Under the pieces are notes generated by a model that was not told the origin of the DNA, ran no database searches, and worked only from the letters and a program-made list of their open reading frames with translations. From the NCBI GenBank assembly GCA_014190175.1, contig BJFZ01000030.1:1-16020 (forward strand): a stretch of DNA of 16,020 bases, written 5' to 3'. This document shows positions 8,501 through 16,020 of this stretch, in pieces; the stretch's first letter is position 1, and every line of letters begins with the position of its first letter. Source of the stretch: Actinomycetes bacterium (lineage in GTDB: Bacteria; Actinomycetota; Actinomycetes; Nanopelagicales; Nanopelagicaceae). The position numbers and the translations under genes are program-made.

Positions 8501-9130
8501 GATAAATCAACATTACTTGCACATGAACGTGAAATGCTCGGACTCTACGTTTCAGATCACCCATTACTTGGAATTGAATCAACATTGGCGGCGTTAGTCG
8601 ATCGCCCGATCAGTGAAATATCAGGTGATGAAGTTGGTCATGACGACATCGTGACAATTGGTGGATTGGTAACTTCAATTCAACGAAAAGTTACTAAGGC
8701 GGGCGCCTCTTGGGCAATCGTTACGATCGAAGATTTAGCTGGCGCGATTGATGTGATGTTTTTTTCAAGTACTTATTCTCAACATGCTACTGCTCTTTCA
8801 GAAGATGTCGTTGTTATCGTTCGCGGCAGAGTTGATCGACGTGAAGACACACCGCGAATCATGGCCTTGGATTTATCACTTCCAGATTTATCGCAAGAAC
8901 GTCGCGGTCCACTGATAGTTTCACTTCCATTCGCCAGGTGCACTCCTCCGATTATTGATCGCATGAAAGAAGTTTTGCGCTCTCACCCAGGGGCGACTGA
9001 AGTCCACCTCAGGCTTGATAGCCCAACGAGTAGCACCGTTATGAAGATCGATGACGGCTTACGGGTGAGCGTTTCTCCGAGTTTGAGTGCTGACTTAAAA
9101 GCATTATTAGGACCAGCCTGTTTGGTTTAG
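5594..9130 (+). CDS. dnaE: DNA polymerase III alpha subunit (DnaE1), replicative polymerase
   Basis: Catalytic subunit of the chromosomal replicase; 1178 residues, normal for actinobacterial DnaE1. The N-terminal PHP domain (about 17-300) keeps a full-looking metal-ligand set: H21, H23, D30, H55, E80, H112, C162, D230 and H232. This suggests an active PHP proofreading exonuclease, as described for mycobacterial DnaE1. The polymerase palm has GRGSAAGS, then PDIDLDFD with D424 and D426, and the third acidic residue D586 in LLKMDFLGL. A helix-hairpin-helix region follows NRAHSAGYG. QYDLF at 945-949 matches the QxxLF clamp-binding motif. An OB fold (VTIGGLVTSIQRK) lies near 1030. The start is GTG 5594, followed closely by the conserved HLHVHSEYSMLDG; there is no ribosome site. 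It lies 11 bases after rluD. Confidence 0.98.
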   Translation: MSTPASETNQSDPSKQFVHLHVHSEYSMLDGAARVKELVKEVSVSGAPAIAITDHGNLFGAYEFYKEAQNAGVKPIIGIEAYIAPGSRHERKRVKWAEGGEDDVSGGGAYTHMTILAENNVGLHNLFRLSSLASLEGYYYKPRMDRELLSQYSTGLIATTGCPGGEIQTRLRMGAYAEAKRAAADYQDIFGRENYFLELMDHGISIENRVREDLIKLSKDLKLPLLATNDLHYTYEKDSVAHEALLCVQSGSTLADPKRFKFENGEFYLKSAAQMRELFKEIPESCDNTLLIAERCEISFREGENLLPQFPVPKGETEESWLAKEVARGLLKRFPDGVPEEHRARAEFEVSVMCQMGFPGYFLVVADLVRHAHDRGIRVGPGRGSAAGSVVAYALEITGLDPIKHGLLFERFLNPERISMPDIDLDFDEHHRSEMIRYATEKYGEERVAQIITYGTIKAKQSIKDATRVLGYPYAIGERVTKALPPAVMGKEISLNGVFNPDDDRYVEAGEVRALYDADPDIKRVIDTAKGLEGLKRQWGVHAAGVILSKEPLLDVIPIQRREADGSIITQFDMGACEALGLLKMDFLGLRNLTVLDDCLRNIKLNKDEVFRLEDLTLDNKKTFEMLARGETLGVFQLDGGPMRSLLRSLAPDSFEDISAVIALYRPGPMGANAHNDYADRKNKRKPVLPIHRELAEPLQEILGDTYGLIVYQEQVMAIAQKLAGFSLGGADLLRRAMGKKKKEILDKEYIPFQAGMRERGYSDQSIEMLWEILVPFSDYAFNRAHSAGYGMVSYWTGYLKANYPAEYMAALLTSVGDDKDKSALYLNESRRMGIKVLAPDVNESDADYTPRGEDIRFGLAAVRNVGEGVVASIAATRIKKGKFTSFDDFLAKVDGNVCNKKTIESLIKAGGFDSLGHTRRGLMAIYLEALDSVIEAKRAEALGQYDLFDSTTGDEVTGLELKYPIEEWDKSTLLAHEREMLGLYVSDHPLLGIESTLAALVDRPISEISGDEVGHDDIVTIGGLVTSIQRKVTKAGASWAIVTIEDLAGAIDVMFFSSTYSQHATALSEDVVVIVRGRVDRREDTPRIMALDLSLPDLSQERRGPLIVSLPFARCTPPIIDRMKEVLRSHPGATEVHLRLDSPTSSTVMKIDDGLRVSVSPSLSADLKALLGPACLV

Positions 9131-9147
9131 CAATCAATTGTTCCGAC

Positions 9148-9172
9148 CTCTAACCGAATTGGTTCGGTAGAG
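9148..9172. repeat. Interrupted palindrome between dnaE and hisD
   Basis: CTCT (9148-9151), a single unpaired A, and ACCGAA (9153-9158) are complementary to TTCGGT (9163-9168) and AGAG (9169-9172) around a TTGG loop. This gives ten pairs with one bulge. It overlaps the candidate hisD -10 element. It could be a repressor operator, or an RNA hairpin in a read-through transcript. No U-tract follows on either strand, so it is not a standard terminator. Confidence 0.7.
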
Positions 9173-9173
9173 T
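9168..9173 (+). promoter_or_regulatory. Candidate -10 element (TAGAGT) of the his operon, leaderless
   Basis: TAGAGT matches TANNNT and is followed by exactly six bases before the GTG of hisD at 9180, so transcription would begin at the start codon. This is the standard actinobacterial leaderless geometry. The -35 region is poor; the closest is CCGACC at 9143-9148 with a 19-base spacer. Confidence 0.45.
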
Positions 9174-9179
9174 AGGCAG

Positions 9180-10514
9180 GTGAGCACACCGGCAGATCGA
9201 TTGAGCCGCAGAATTGATCTAACTGGGAGCCAAGATTTCAGCAGAGCCAATCTCCGCAATCTGCTACCCCGAGCCGAGATGGATATTGAGGCTGCCCTTG
9301 TAACAGTAAAGCCGCTACTTGAAAGAATTAAAAAAGAGGGCGAAAAGGCGGTTATCGCTATTACCGCCGAAATTGACGGCGTAGAAATTCCACAATTACG
9401 AGTTCCAGCAAAGATTATTAAAAAGGCTCTTGATGAGTTGGATCCCAAAATCAAGGAAGCTTTAATTGAAGCCATAAAGCGAATTGAAAAGGTACACAAT
9501 GATCAAAAGCGTGTTGAAAAACAGACAGATGTTGTCCCTGGTGGCTATGTAGTTGAACGTTGGATTCCGGTAGATCGCGTTGGACTTTACGTTCCCGGTG
9601 GGAAAGCGGTTTATCCAAGCAGTGTGATGATGAATGTAATTCCAGCCAAAATCGCCGGAGTCAAATCTTTTGCTGTTGCATCACCTCCGCAAAAAGATTT
9701 TGGTGGATATCCACATCCAACAATTTTGGCAACGTGTGCACTTCTTGGAGTCGATGAAATTTATTCTGTTGGGGGAGCGCAAGCCATTGGAATGTTTGCA
9801 TACGGTGCGGGCTGTGAAGCAGTTGACATCGTTACCGGTCCTGGAAATATTTATGTTGCAGCAGCAAAGAGAGCTTTACGTGGCTTAATCGGCATTGATT
9901 CCGAAGCTGGACCAACTGAAATCATGGTTCTTGCAGATGAATCCGCAAATGCAGAAAACGTCTCTGCAGATTTAATTAGTCAAGCTGAGCACGACACGAT
10001 CGCTGCAGCGGTATTGGTAACCACTAGCGTGAAACTTGCCGATGAAGTTGAATTAGCACTTGATTCACGTGTTAAGAAAACTAAACATAGTGCACGAATA
10101 AGTATGGCACTTTATGGAATTCAATCGGCAATTGTGATTGTTAAAAACCTTGAGGATGGATTAGCAGTCGTAAATGCATACGGTGCCGAACACCTAGAAA
10201 TCCAAACCAATGATGCTGTAAATGTTGCTAAATCAGTACGCAACGCTGGCGCTGTATTTATTGGACCTTACACCCCGGTTTCCTTAGGCGATTACTCCGC
10301 AGGCTCAAACCACGTACTGCCTACTGGGGGATGCGCTTGTCACTCAAGTGGTTTATCTGTTCAAACATTTTTGCGTGGGATACATTTTGTCGAGTACAAC
10401 GAGAAAGCATTTACCGAAATTGCTGAGAATGTAATCACATTGGCACATTCAGAGGATCTCCCAGCTCATGGCGAAGCGATGAGTGCCCGATTTCTGGCTA
10501 AAGGTGATTCATGA
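9180..10514 (+). CDS. hisD: Histidinol dehydrogenase
   Basis: Zinc enzyme that oxidises L-histidinol to L-histidine in two NAD-dependent steps, the last reactions of the pathway. The 444-residue length is normal. NAD/substrate-site motifs are [18 protein letters not shown] (134-151) and [16 protein letters not shown] (215-230). Zinc ligands are Q268 and H271 (SQAEHD), D371 ([15 protein letters not shown]) and H430 (LPAHGEA). The catalytic pair is E337-H338 in YGAEHLE. The GTG start at 9180 sits six bases after a -10-like hexamer, and a strict ribosome site is absent. It is the first gene of the histidine operon; its TGA overlaps the hisC ATG in [13 protein letters not shown] (383-391) has Cys where Arg is usual in mycobacterial HisD, a minor change. 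Confidence 0.98.
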   Translation: MSTPADRLSRRIDLTGSQDFSRANLRNLLPRAEMDIEAALVTVKPLLERIKKEGEKAVIAITAEIDGVEIPQLRVPAKIIKKALDELDPKIKEALIEAIKRIEKVHNDQKRVEKQTDVVPGGYVVERWIPVDRVGLYVPGGKAVYPSSVMMNVIPAKIAGVKSFAVASPPQKDFGGYPHPTILATCALLGVDEIYSVGGAQAIGMFAYGAGCEAVDIVTGPGNIYVAAAKRALRGLIGIDSEAGPTEIMVLADESANAENVSADLISQAEHDTIAAAVLVTTSVKLADEVELALDSRVKKTKHSARISMALYGIQSAIVIVKNLEDGLAVVNAYGAEHLEIQTNDAVNVAKSVRNAGAVFIGPYTPVSLGDYSAGSNHVLPTGGCACHSSGLSVQTFLRGIHFVEYNEKAFTEIAENVITLAHSEDLPAHGEAMSARFLAKGDS

Positions 10515-11644
10515 GTAGCGAAAGTAGTGCCAATAGCTATGTCTGGCCAGAGTGGCTGCCGCTACGTAAAGATCTAAAAGGTCAGTCACCTTATGGCGCT
10601 CCGCAGCTGCCGCTAGAGGTTAAATTAAATACAAATGAGAATCCATTTTCTTTATCACCGGCCTTAGTAAAAAAACTTTCAGAGGCAATTGCTAATTCTG
10701 CGAAAGATTTCAATAGATATCCCGACAGAGATGCAATTGAACTTAGATCAGAGTTAGCGAAGTATTTAAGTTCGACCACGGGCGTCAATTTAAGTGTCGA
10801 TCAAATCTGGGCTGCAAACGGAAGTAATGAAATTATTCAAACCCTTTTCTTGGCCTTCGCTGGATCAGGTGTAAGTTCTCTTGGTTTCACACCGTCATAT
10901 TCAATGCATGAAAATATTGCCCGAAGCACTGGAACAAATTGGATCATTGGAGAGCGTTTAAGTGATTTTAGTATTGATCTTTCATCTGCACTAAAAGAGA
11001 TTTCAACTCAGAAACCTAAATTAGTTTTTATAACTACACCAAATAATCCAACTGGAACCAGTACGGCAATTTCGGATATCCGCAAAATTATTGAAGCGAC
11101 TGCGCAAGTCGGAGGATTGACGATAATTGATGAAGCGTATGCAGAGTTCTCAGAGGAGCCTTCAACCATTGAACTTTTAAGAGAGTATTTGAATTTAGTG
11201 GTAATTCGCACGATGAGTAAAGCATTTTCCTTCGCGGGGGTCAGGGTTGGTTATTTGGCTGCGGCTAAAGAAGTTGTTGACGCACTTCAATTAGTACGTT
11301 TGCCTTATCACTTGAGCACTCCAACACAACTGCTAGCCAAAGTGGCACTTGAATTTCAAGGAGAATTGCTAGCTGAAGTTGAGCAACTCAAAATTGAGCG
11401 AAATAAAGTGGTGGTGGAATTGCAGAATCTTGGATTAACAGTTGTTCCCAGCTCTGCTAATTTCTTGCTTTTTTCGATCGATAACGAGAAAAATGTTTGG
11501 CAAGAGTTGGTAAAGGTTGGGGTATTGGTCCGGGACGTAGGAATTGCGGGTCATTTAAGGGTAACCATCGGAACTCCGAGTGAAAATGACCGCTTCTTAG
11601 CAGCACTTCGTGAGATTCTTAGAGTATTGAAAGGGGAAAAATGA
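10511..11644 (+). CDS. hisC: Histidinol-phosphate aminotransferase
   Basis: PLP-dependent fold-type I aminotransferase that converts imidazole-acetol phosphate to L-histidinol phosphate using glutamate. The protein has 377 residues. The N-terminal LNTNENPF (39-46), [10 protein letters not shown] (101-110), TTPNNPTGT (175-183) and IIDEAYAEF (205-213) are family motifs. The PLP Schiff-base lysine is K237 in [10 protein letters not shown], with the phosphate-binding R245 in GVRVGY. It is coupled to hisD by ATGA overlap and to hisB by another ATGA overlap. The related aromatic aminotransferases share this fold, but the position in the his operon makes HisC the best call. Confidence 0.96.
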   Translation: MSSESSANSYVWPEWLPLRKDLKGQSPYGAPQLPLEVKLNTNENPFSLSPALVKKLSEAIANSAKDFNRYPDRDAIELRSELAKYLSSTTGVNLSVDQIWAANGSNEIIQTLFLAFAGSGVSSLGFTPSYSMHENIARSTGTNWIIGERLSDFSIDLSSALKEISTQKPKLVFITTPNNPTGTSTAISDIRKIIEATAQVGGLTIIDEAYAEFSEEPSTIELLREYLNLVVIRTMSKAFSFAGVRVGYLAAAKEVVDALQLVRLPYHLSTPTQLLAKVALEFQGELLAEVEQLKIERNKVVVELQNLGLTVVPSSANFLLFSIDNEKNVWQELVKVGVLVRDVGIAGHLRVTIGTPSENDRFLAALREILRVLKGEK

Positions 11645-12225
11645 GCCGCAAAGCGATCGTAAAACGGGCCACTAAAGAGTCTTCAGTTCATGTTGAATTG
11701 GAGTTGGATGGCACTGGCGTAATTGAGATAGAAACTGGAGTTCCCTTTTTTGATCACATGCTGAATCAATTAGGTAAGCATGGTGGGTTTGACTTGAAAG
11801 TAATTACCAAAGGCGATGTCGAAGTTGATTCACACCACACCGTCGAAGATACTTCTTTAGCACTTGGACAGGCGTTGCGTGAAGCACTCGGCGACAAAGT
11901 TGGTATCAGGAGATTTGGTGATGCGACAGTCCCACTTGATGAAGTTCTAGTCACCGCTGCAGTTGATCTTTCTGGGAGGCCTTACTTAGTCCACCGTCAA
12001 CCCGAGATCGTAGAGTTGATTGGAACATACGACACCACTTTGACGCGTCATATTTGGGAGTCATTGGTTGCCGAAGCTCACATCGCATTACATATCCGGG
12101 TCTTAGAGGGACGGAATGCCCATCACGTAATGGAAGCGCAATTTAAGGCTGTTGCGCGTGCATTGCGCGATGCGGTCAGACTTGACGGAGTAGCTGGAGT
12201 TCCCTCAACCAAGGGCGTTCTTTGA
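11641..12225 (+). CDS. hisB: Imidazoleglycerol-phosphate dehydratase (monofunctional)
   Basis: Manganese-dependent enzyme that dehydrates imidazole-glycerol phosphate to imidazole-acetol phosphate. It is a 194-residue single-domain form without the histidinol-phosphatase domain of enteric HisB, as expected in actinobacteria. Metal and substrate motifs are [14 protein letters not shown] (36-49), DSHHTVED (63-70) and the repeat-half motif [12 protein letters not shown] (159-170). The start is ATG 11641, preceded by GGGGA at a short spacing and overlapping the hisC stop. The stop overlaps the hisH TTG. Confidence 0.97.
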   Translation: MSRKAIVKRATKESSVHVELELDGTGVIEIETGVPFFDHMLNQLGKHGGFDLKVITKGDVEVDSHHTVEDTSLALGQALREALGDKVGIRRFGDATVPLDEVLVTAAVDLSGRPYLVHRQPEIVELIGTYDTTLTRHIWESLVAEAHIALHIRVLEGRNAHHVMEAQFKAVARALRDAVRLDGVAGVPSTKGVL

Positions 12226-12845
12226 TAGCAATTTTGGATTATGGTTCTGGAAATATTAAATCTGCTCAGCGGGCTTTTTCAAGACATGGTGCTCAAGTTG
12301 AAGTCACTAATGATTTTCAAAAATGCGTTAATGCTGATGGTTTAGTCATTCCAGGGGTTGGCGCTTTCGCAACTTGTATGGAAGGCCTACTAAAGCATCG
12401 AGCGGATGCAATTATTGATGCTCGCATGACTAAGAATTTACAAACATTAGGTATTTGCGTGGGAGCACAAACTCTTTTTTCATTCGGTGATGAGCACGAT
12501 GTGGTAACCCCAGGGTTGGGACAATGGAATGGAACCGTTACTAAGTTGCCAGATCCAAAACTTCCACATATGGGTTGGAATTTGATTGAGGTCGCAGTGG
12601 AAAGCGCACTCTTCGCTGGCGTAGAAAAAGAAAGATTTTATTTTGTGCACTCTTTTGCAGCTCAAAACTGGGAAGAAGATCCGCACTCACCATTGAAAAA
12701 AGCGAAAGTAAGTTGGAGTAATTACGGTGGAAAGTTTGTTGCTGCTGTTGAAAATGGTCCGCTTAGCGCTACCCAATTCCATCCTGAGAAATCTGGGGAT
12801 GCTGGGGCTAAATTAATTGAGAATTGGATCGCTAAATGCGCTTAA
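12222..12845 (+). CDS. hisH: Imidazole glycerol phosphate synthase, glutaminase subunit
   Basis: Class I glutamine amidotransferase that releases ammonia from glutamine and passes it to HisF. Its 207 residues contain the full catalytic triad: C79 in GICVGAQ, H187 and E189 in TQFHPEKSG. The N-terminal ILDYGSGN and the PGVGAF oxyanion region are typical. The nucleophile elbow reads GICVGAQ where GICLGMQ is common, a conservative change. The start is TTG 12222, within TTGA shared with the hisB stop; no ATG fits the conserved N terminus. The gene overlaps priA by ten bases, and hisF lies two genes on, so the two subunits are made from one mRNA. Confidence 0.97.
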   Translation: MIAILDYGSGNIKSAQRAFSRHGAQVEVTNDFQKCVNADGLVIPGVGAFATCMEGLLKHRADAIIDARMTKNLQTLGICVGAQTLFSFGDEHDVVTPGLGQWNGTVTKLPDPKLPHMGWNLIEVAVESALFAGVEKERFYFVHSFAAQNWEEDPHSPLKKAKVSWSNYGGKFVAAVENGPLSATQFHPEKSGDAGAKLIENWIAKCA

Positions 12846-13558
12846 TACTTTTACCTGCGGTCGATGTTAAAGATGGCCAAGCAGTTCGCTTGGTACAAGG
12901 AGCCCTTGAAAATGAAACAAAGTATGGAAACCCATTAGATGCAGCATTAGATTTTCAAAGTGCTGGTGCCGAATGGATCCATCTTGTTGATCTTGATGCG
13001 GCTTTCGGAATTGGTAGTAATGCCGCGCTCCTGGCTGAGGTTGTTAGCGCACTAGATGTAAAAGTTGAACTCTCAGGTGGAATTCGTGATGACCAATCAC
13101 TTGAACGGGCATTGGCAACTGGATGTGCTCGGATAAACCTTGGAACTGCAGCGTTAGAGAATCCGGATTGGACCGCACAGGTAATTGCTAAACATGGTGA
13201 AAAGATTGCGGTAGGACTTGATGTTCGTGGTCACACCCTTGCTGCACGTGGCTGGACTACCGAAGGTGGAAATCTTTTCGAGACGATTGAAAGATTAGAT
13301 CGTGATGGGTGTGCACGTTATGTGTTAACTGATGTAGCGAAAGATGGAACATTGATGGGCCCAAATATCAAATTATTGAGAGAAGTTGCAGCAGTAACTG
13401 ATCGTCCCATTATTGCAAGTGGTGGAGTCTCTTCACTTGCTGACCTTGAAGCACTTCGAGAATTAACGACAATAGGAGTCGAAGGAGCAATCGTTGGTAA
13501 AGCACTATATGCAGGTGCATTTACTTTAAGTGAAGCGTTAGCGAAAGTTAGTCAATAG
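12836..13558 (+). CDS. priA: Bifunctional ProFAR isomerase / PRA isomerase (HisA-TrpF)
   Basis: A single TIM-barrel enzyme known in actinobacteria to isomerise both ProFAR (histidine) and phosphoribosyl anthranilate (tryptophan). The 240 residues resemble mycobacterial PriA throughout: [18 protein letters not shown] at the start, [11 protein letters not shown] (48-58), [10 protein letters not shown] (77-86) and [12 protein letters not shown]. The catalytic aspartates are D10 and D170 (KDGT). The PriA-type R138 and W140 in ARGWTTEGG, used for the second substrate, are present. Dual function is inferred from this motif. It overlaps hisH by ten bases and hisF by one base. Confidence 0.95.
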   Translation: MRLILLPAVDVKDGQAVRLVQGALENETKYGNPLDAALDFQSAGAEWIHLVDLDAAFGIGSNAALLAEVVSALDVKVELSGGIRDDQSLERALATGCARINLGTAALENPDWTAQVIAKHGEKIAVGLDVRGHTLAARGWTTEGGNLFETIERLDRDGCARYVLTDVAKDGTLMGPNIKLLREVAAVTDRPIIASGGVSSLADLEALRELTTIGVEGAIVGKALYAGAFTLSEALAKVSQ

Positions 13559-14316
13559 TGAATCCTTCGATCAGAATTATTCCGTGTTTAGATGTAACTG
13601 AAGGAAGAGTTGTAAAAGGAATCAATTTTACTAATCTGAAAGATGCCGGAGATCCAGTTGAGATGGCTCGGGTTTACGACCTCGAAGGCGCAGATGAATT
13701 AACTTTTCTTGATATCAGTGCAAGTACCGGCAATCGGCAGACCACTTATGATGTTGTTGGTCGTACTGCTGAACAAGTTTTTATCCCATTAACTGTTGGT
13801 GGTGGAGTACGTACGGTGGCTGATGTTGATAAATTGTTGAGAGCCGGTGCAGATAAAATCTCAGTGAACACCGCAGCGATTGAAAGACCTGAATTGTTAA
13901 GTGAGATTAATCAACATTTTGGAGCACAAGTTTTAGTTTTATCAGTTGATGCAAGACGGGGTACAACTGCAAGCAGTTTTGAACTTACAACTCACGGAGG
14001 TACAAAAGGCACCGGGATTGACGCAATTGAATGGGTTAAGCAAGCTTGCGATTTGGGCGTAGGAGAAATTTTACTTAACTCAATGGATGCTGATGGCACT
14101 CGAGCCGGCTATGACTTAGAGATGATCCAACTTTTGCGACCACATATTTCAACCCCAATGATTGCCAGTGGTGGCGCTGGTGCGCTTGAAGATTTTTCAC
14201 GGGCGATTGATGCCGGAGCAGATGCACTTCTGGCGGCTAGCGTCTTTCACTTTGGGGTCTATCGGATTTCACAGGTCAAGGATTTTTTACGCTCTGCTGG
14301 ATATCTGATCCGATAA
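13558..14316 (+). CDS. hisF: Imidazole glycerol phosphate synthase, cyclase subunit
   Basis: TIM-barrel subunit that uses ammonia from HisH to turn PRFAR into imidazole-glycerol phosphate and AICAR. The protein has 252 residues, the normal length. Catalytic D12 lies in [15 protein letters not shown], and D131 in LSVDARRG. Phosphate-binding motifs are [11 protein letters not shown] (80-90) and [12 protein letters not shown] near the end. The GTG start overlaps the priA TAG by one base (TAGTG), without a separate ribosome site, which implies translational coupling. Confidence 0.98.
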   Translation: MNPSIRIIPCLDVTEGRVVKGINFTNLKDAGDPVEMARVYDLEGADELTFLDISASTGNRQTTYDVVGRTAEQVFIPLTVGGGVRTVADVDKLLRAGADKISVNTAAIERPELLSEINQHFGAQVLVLSVDARRGTTASSFELTTHGGTKGTGIDAIEWVKQACDLGVGEILLNSMDADGTRAGYDLEMIQLLRPHISTPMIASGGAGALEDFSRAIDAGADALLAASVFHFGVYRISQVKDFLRSAGYLIR

Positions 14317-14343
14317 ATGGCGAATGCGGGAATGGCCTGAGAT

Positions 14344-14350
14344 GGGGGAG
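14344..14350 (+). promoter_or_regulatory. Ribosome binding site that decides the hisI start
   Basis: GGGGGAG lies nine bases before ATG 14360. This supports that start over the in-frame ATGs at 14324 and 14342, which would add residues not typical of HisI and have no such site. Confidence 0.6.
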
Positions 14351-14359
14351 AATAGCCAG

Positions 14360-14698
14360 ATGAAGATCTCCGCTGATTTAGCGAATTTACTTGATCGCGA
14401 AAATGGCCTTGTGGCTGTTGTGGTTCAAGAGGATGAAAGCAATGAAGTTTTAATGCTCGCTTGGATGAATCGTGAGGCACTTGAAAAAACATTAGAAAGT
14501 CATGAAGCAACTTATTGGAGCAGAAGTAGAAATGAATTATGGGTAAAAGGTGCAACTTCTGGGAATACGCAAGAAGTTGTTTCAGCCTCAGTAGATTGTG
14601 ACGGCGATGCAATATTGCTTCGGGTGCATCAAAAAGGTGTTGCCTGCCATACCGGTACCCACTCATGCTTCTCAAATGAGATTGAGATTTCAGAATGA
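14360..14698 (+). CDS. hisI: Phosphoribosyl-AMP cyclohydrolase
   Basis: Zinc enzyme that opens the purine ring of phosphoribosyl-AMP, giving ProFAR, the substrate of PriA. From ATG 14360 it has 112 residues, typical for the monofunctional form; no HisE pyrophosphohydrolase domain is attached. Metal-site residues are D79, C80, D81 and D83 in VDCDGDA, C96 in VACHTG and C103 in HSCF. An alternative in-frame ATG at 14324 would extend it by 12 residues. A 43-base gap after hisF is the only non-overlapping junction of the operon. The TGA overlaps the trpE ATG in ATGA. Confidence 0.95.
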   Translation: MKISADLANLLDRENGLVAVVVQEDESNEVLMLAWMNREALEKTLESHEATYWSRSRNELWVKGATSGNTQEVVSASVDCDGDAILLRVHQKGVACHTGTHSCFSNEIEISE

Positions 14699-16020
14699 GA
14701 GTAGAAGAGTTTCGCGAACTTGCTAAAAAAAATAATGTGATTCCAGTAACGCGCAAACTTTTAGCCGATGATGAAACAGCGTTATCTTTATATCGGAAGT
14801 TAGCTCAAGAACGGCCTGGTACTTTTCTACTTGAATCTGCTGAGAATGGAAAGATTTGGTCAAGATATTCATTTATTGGCGTTAATAGTCAAGCAACGCT
14901 AACTGAAGAGCATGGATTAGCAGTATGGAAAGGAAGCAAACCTGCCGGTGCACCAGAAGGTATAGATCCGCTAGAGGCATTGCGGATCACAACCTCTCAT
15001 CTAAAAAGTGCTGAGATTTCTGGACTTCCTCCGCTGGCAAGTGGATTAGTTGGTTACCTTGGTTATGACGCGGTCAGAAGGATGGAGAAGTTACCGAATT
15101 TAGCCAAAGATGATCTTCATCTTCCAGAGATGGCTTTTCAATTAATTTCCGATTTAGCGGTATTTGATCATTCTGATGGAACAGTCTTGCTTGTTGCAAA
15201 TGCCATTAACTGGGATGGTACGAGTGAACGAGTTGATGAAGCTTGGGAAAATGCAACAGAGCGCATTGAGAAAATGCATAAAGATCTTTTGGCTCCATTG
15301 GCGGGGCAATTTGATACTGTCGGTGAAAAAAGCAAGGCTGATTTTATTCGCGCCACATCATCAGTAGATTTTAGAAAAAATGTAGAGCTAATTAAAGAAG
15401 AAATCAGATCTGGTGAGGCATTCCAAGTCGTGCTTTCGCAACGTTTTTCCACTCCTTGCGAAGCAAATTCGATAGATGTTTATCGAATGTTGCGTTTGCA
15501 TAATCCAAGTCCGTATATGTACCTGATCAGATTTCATGATGGCGTAGATATCGTTGGTTCAAGTCCAGAAGCCTTGATAAAAATCTCAGATCGTAAAGCC
15601 ATGATCCATCCAATTGCTGGCACTAGACACAGAGGTGTCACGACTGAGGAAGATATCGAAATTGGCGACGAGTTGATATCTGACCCTAAAGAACGTGCCG
15701 AACATTTAATGCTGGTCGATTTAGGACGCAATGATTTAGGCCGCGTATGTAAAGCCGGCTCTGTAGAGGTAATTGAATTCATGAATGTCGAACGTTATTC
15801 GCATGTCATGCATATAGTTTCAACGGTGACTGGCGAATTAAATAATGAGATATCTGTAGTGGATGCCCTTGCAGCCGTATTTCCAGCAGGAACTTTGTCA
15901 GGCGCTCCGAAACCGCGCGCTATGGAAATTATTGAAAAATTAGAGCCCACAAGGCGGGGTTTGTATGGCGGATGCATCGGTTATTTTGACTTCACCGGCA
16001 ATCTTGACACCGCAATCGCA
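14695..16020 (+). CDS. trpE: Anthranilate synthase component I (3' end beyond window)
   Basis: Converts chorismate and ammonia or glutamine nitrogen to anthranilate, the first committed step to tryptophan. ATG 14695 opens a frame that stays open to the window edge, 442 codons of about 500. LLES (45-48) with SRYSFIG (56-62) is the site where tryptophan binds for feedback inhibition, so the enzyme is probably Trp-sensitive. The chorismate-binding domain shows PIAGTRHRG (306-314), [10 protein letters not shown] (342-351) and [16 protein letters not shown] from 396. [10 protein letters not shown] is a slight variant of the usual YGGAVGY. It overlaps hisI by four bases, so it appears to be part of the his transcript. 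PabB and other chorismate enzymes are less likely because of the LLES region and TrpE-like length. Confidence 0.95.
   Translation, partial: MRVEEFRELAKKNNVIPVTRKLLADDETALSLYRKLAQERPGTFLLESAENGKIWSRYSFIGVNSQATLTEEHGLAVWKGSKPAGAPEGIDPLEALRITTSHLKSAEISGLPPLASGLVGYLGYDAVRRMEKLPNLAKDDLHLPEMAFQLISDLAVFDHSDGTVLLVANAINWDGTSERVDEAWENATERIEKMHKDLLAPLAGQFDTVGEKSKADFIRATSSVDFRKNVELIKEEIRSGEAFQVVLSQRFSTPCEANSIDVYRMLRLHNPSPYMYLIRFHDGVDIVGSSPEALIKISDRKAMIHPIAGTRHRGVTTEEDIEIGDELISDPKERAEHLMLVDLGRNDLGRVCKAGSVEVIEFMNVERYSHVMHIVSTVTGELNNEISVVDALAAVFPAGTLSGAPKPRAMEIIEKLEPTRRGLYGGCIGYFDFTGNLDTAIA

Noticed and set aside
9148..9172. Rho-independent terminator after dnaE
   Set aside because: The hairpin is good, but no run of T follows on either strand, and the 3' arm runs into the hisD promoter and start.
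14259..14756. Antisense open frame of 165 codons opposite hisF, hisI and trpE
   Set aside because: It is contained in three recognised genes on the other strand and shows no domain or ribosome site.
1..16020. Mobile element, prophage, CRISPR, toxin-antitoxin or biosynthetic island
   Set aside because: All real frames are conserved housekeeping genes in a known actinobacterial order; no transposase, integrase, spaced repeats or compositional break was seen.

Overview
The window reads as a contiguous piece of an actinobacterial chromosome with a low-to-moderate G+C content. The gene order (ileS, a lysine-rich TraR/DksA zinc-finger gene, lspA, an RluD-type pseudouridine synthase, dnaE, then hisD-C-B-H-priA-F-I) is an actinobacterial arrangement. 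The bifunctional PriA, the GxHH-type IleRS, the translational ileS T-box and the lysine tail on the DksA-like protein all support this. AT-rich codon use together with these traits suggests a streamlined freshwater actinobacterium such as the Nanopelagicales (acI); the lineage is inferred from memory of such genomes, not from an alignment.

Layout. Bases 1-2987 (minus strand) hold ileS, cut off at its 3' end by the window edge. Bases 2988-3299 form a divergent intergenic region. On the minus strand it carries a T-box riboswitch leader with an AUC (Ile) specifier in a very short stem I, a UGGU bulge, and a Shine-Dalgarno sequestor hairpin. No terminator U-tract follows, so control should act on translation. 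Bases 3300-9130 (plus strand) hold four tightly packed genes: the DksA-like protein, lspA, the RluD-like synthase and dnaE. A 49-base gap (9131-9179) with a 10-bp interrupted palindrome and a -10-like hexamer separates dnaE from the histidine operon.

Bases 9180-16020 hold hisD, hisC, hisB, hisH, priA, hisF, hisI and a 3'-truncated trpE. All junctions overlap by 1-10 bases except hisF-hisI, which has a 43-base gap. HisH and HisF form the imidazole-glycerol-phosphate synthase; PriA supplies HisF's substrate and, in actinobacteria, also performs the TrpF step. The cluster therefore physically joins histidine and tryptophan synthesis. hisG and hisE are not in the window.

No mobile element, CRISPR array, tRNA, rRNA or prophage signal was seen. 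This is mostly housekeeping DNA. The points of interest are the swapped IleRS signature motif, the T-box, the histone-like tail with an in-frame 30-bp tandem repeat, the lspA junction that lacks a standard start codon, and the palindrome overlapping the probable hisD promoter.
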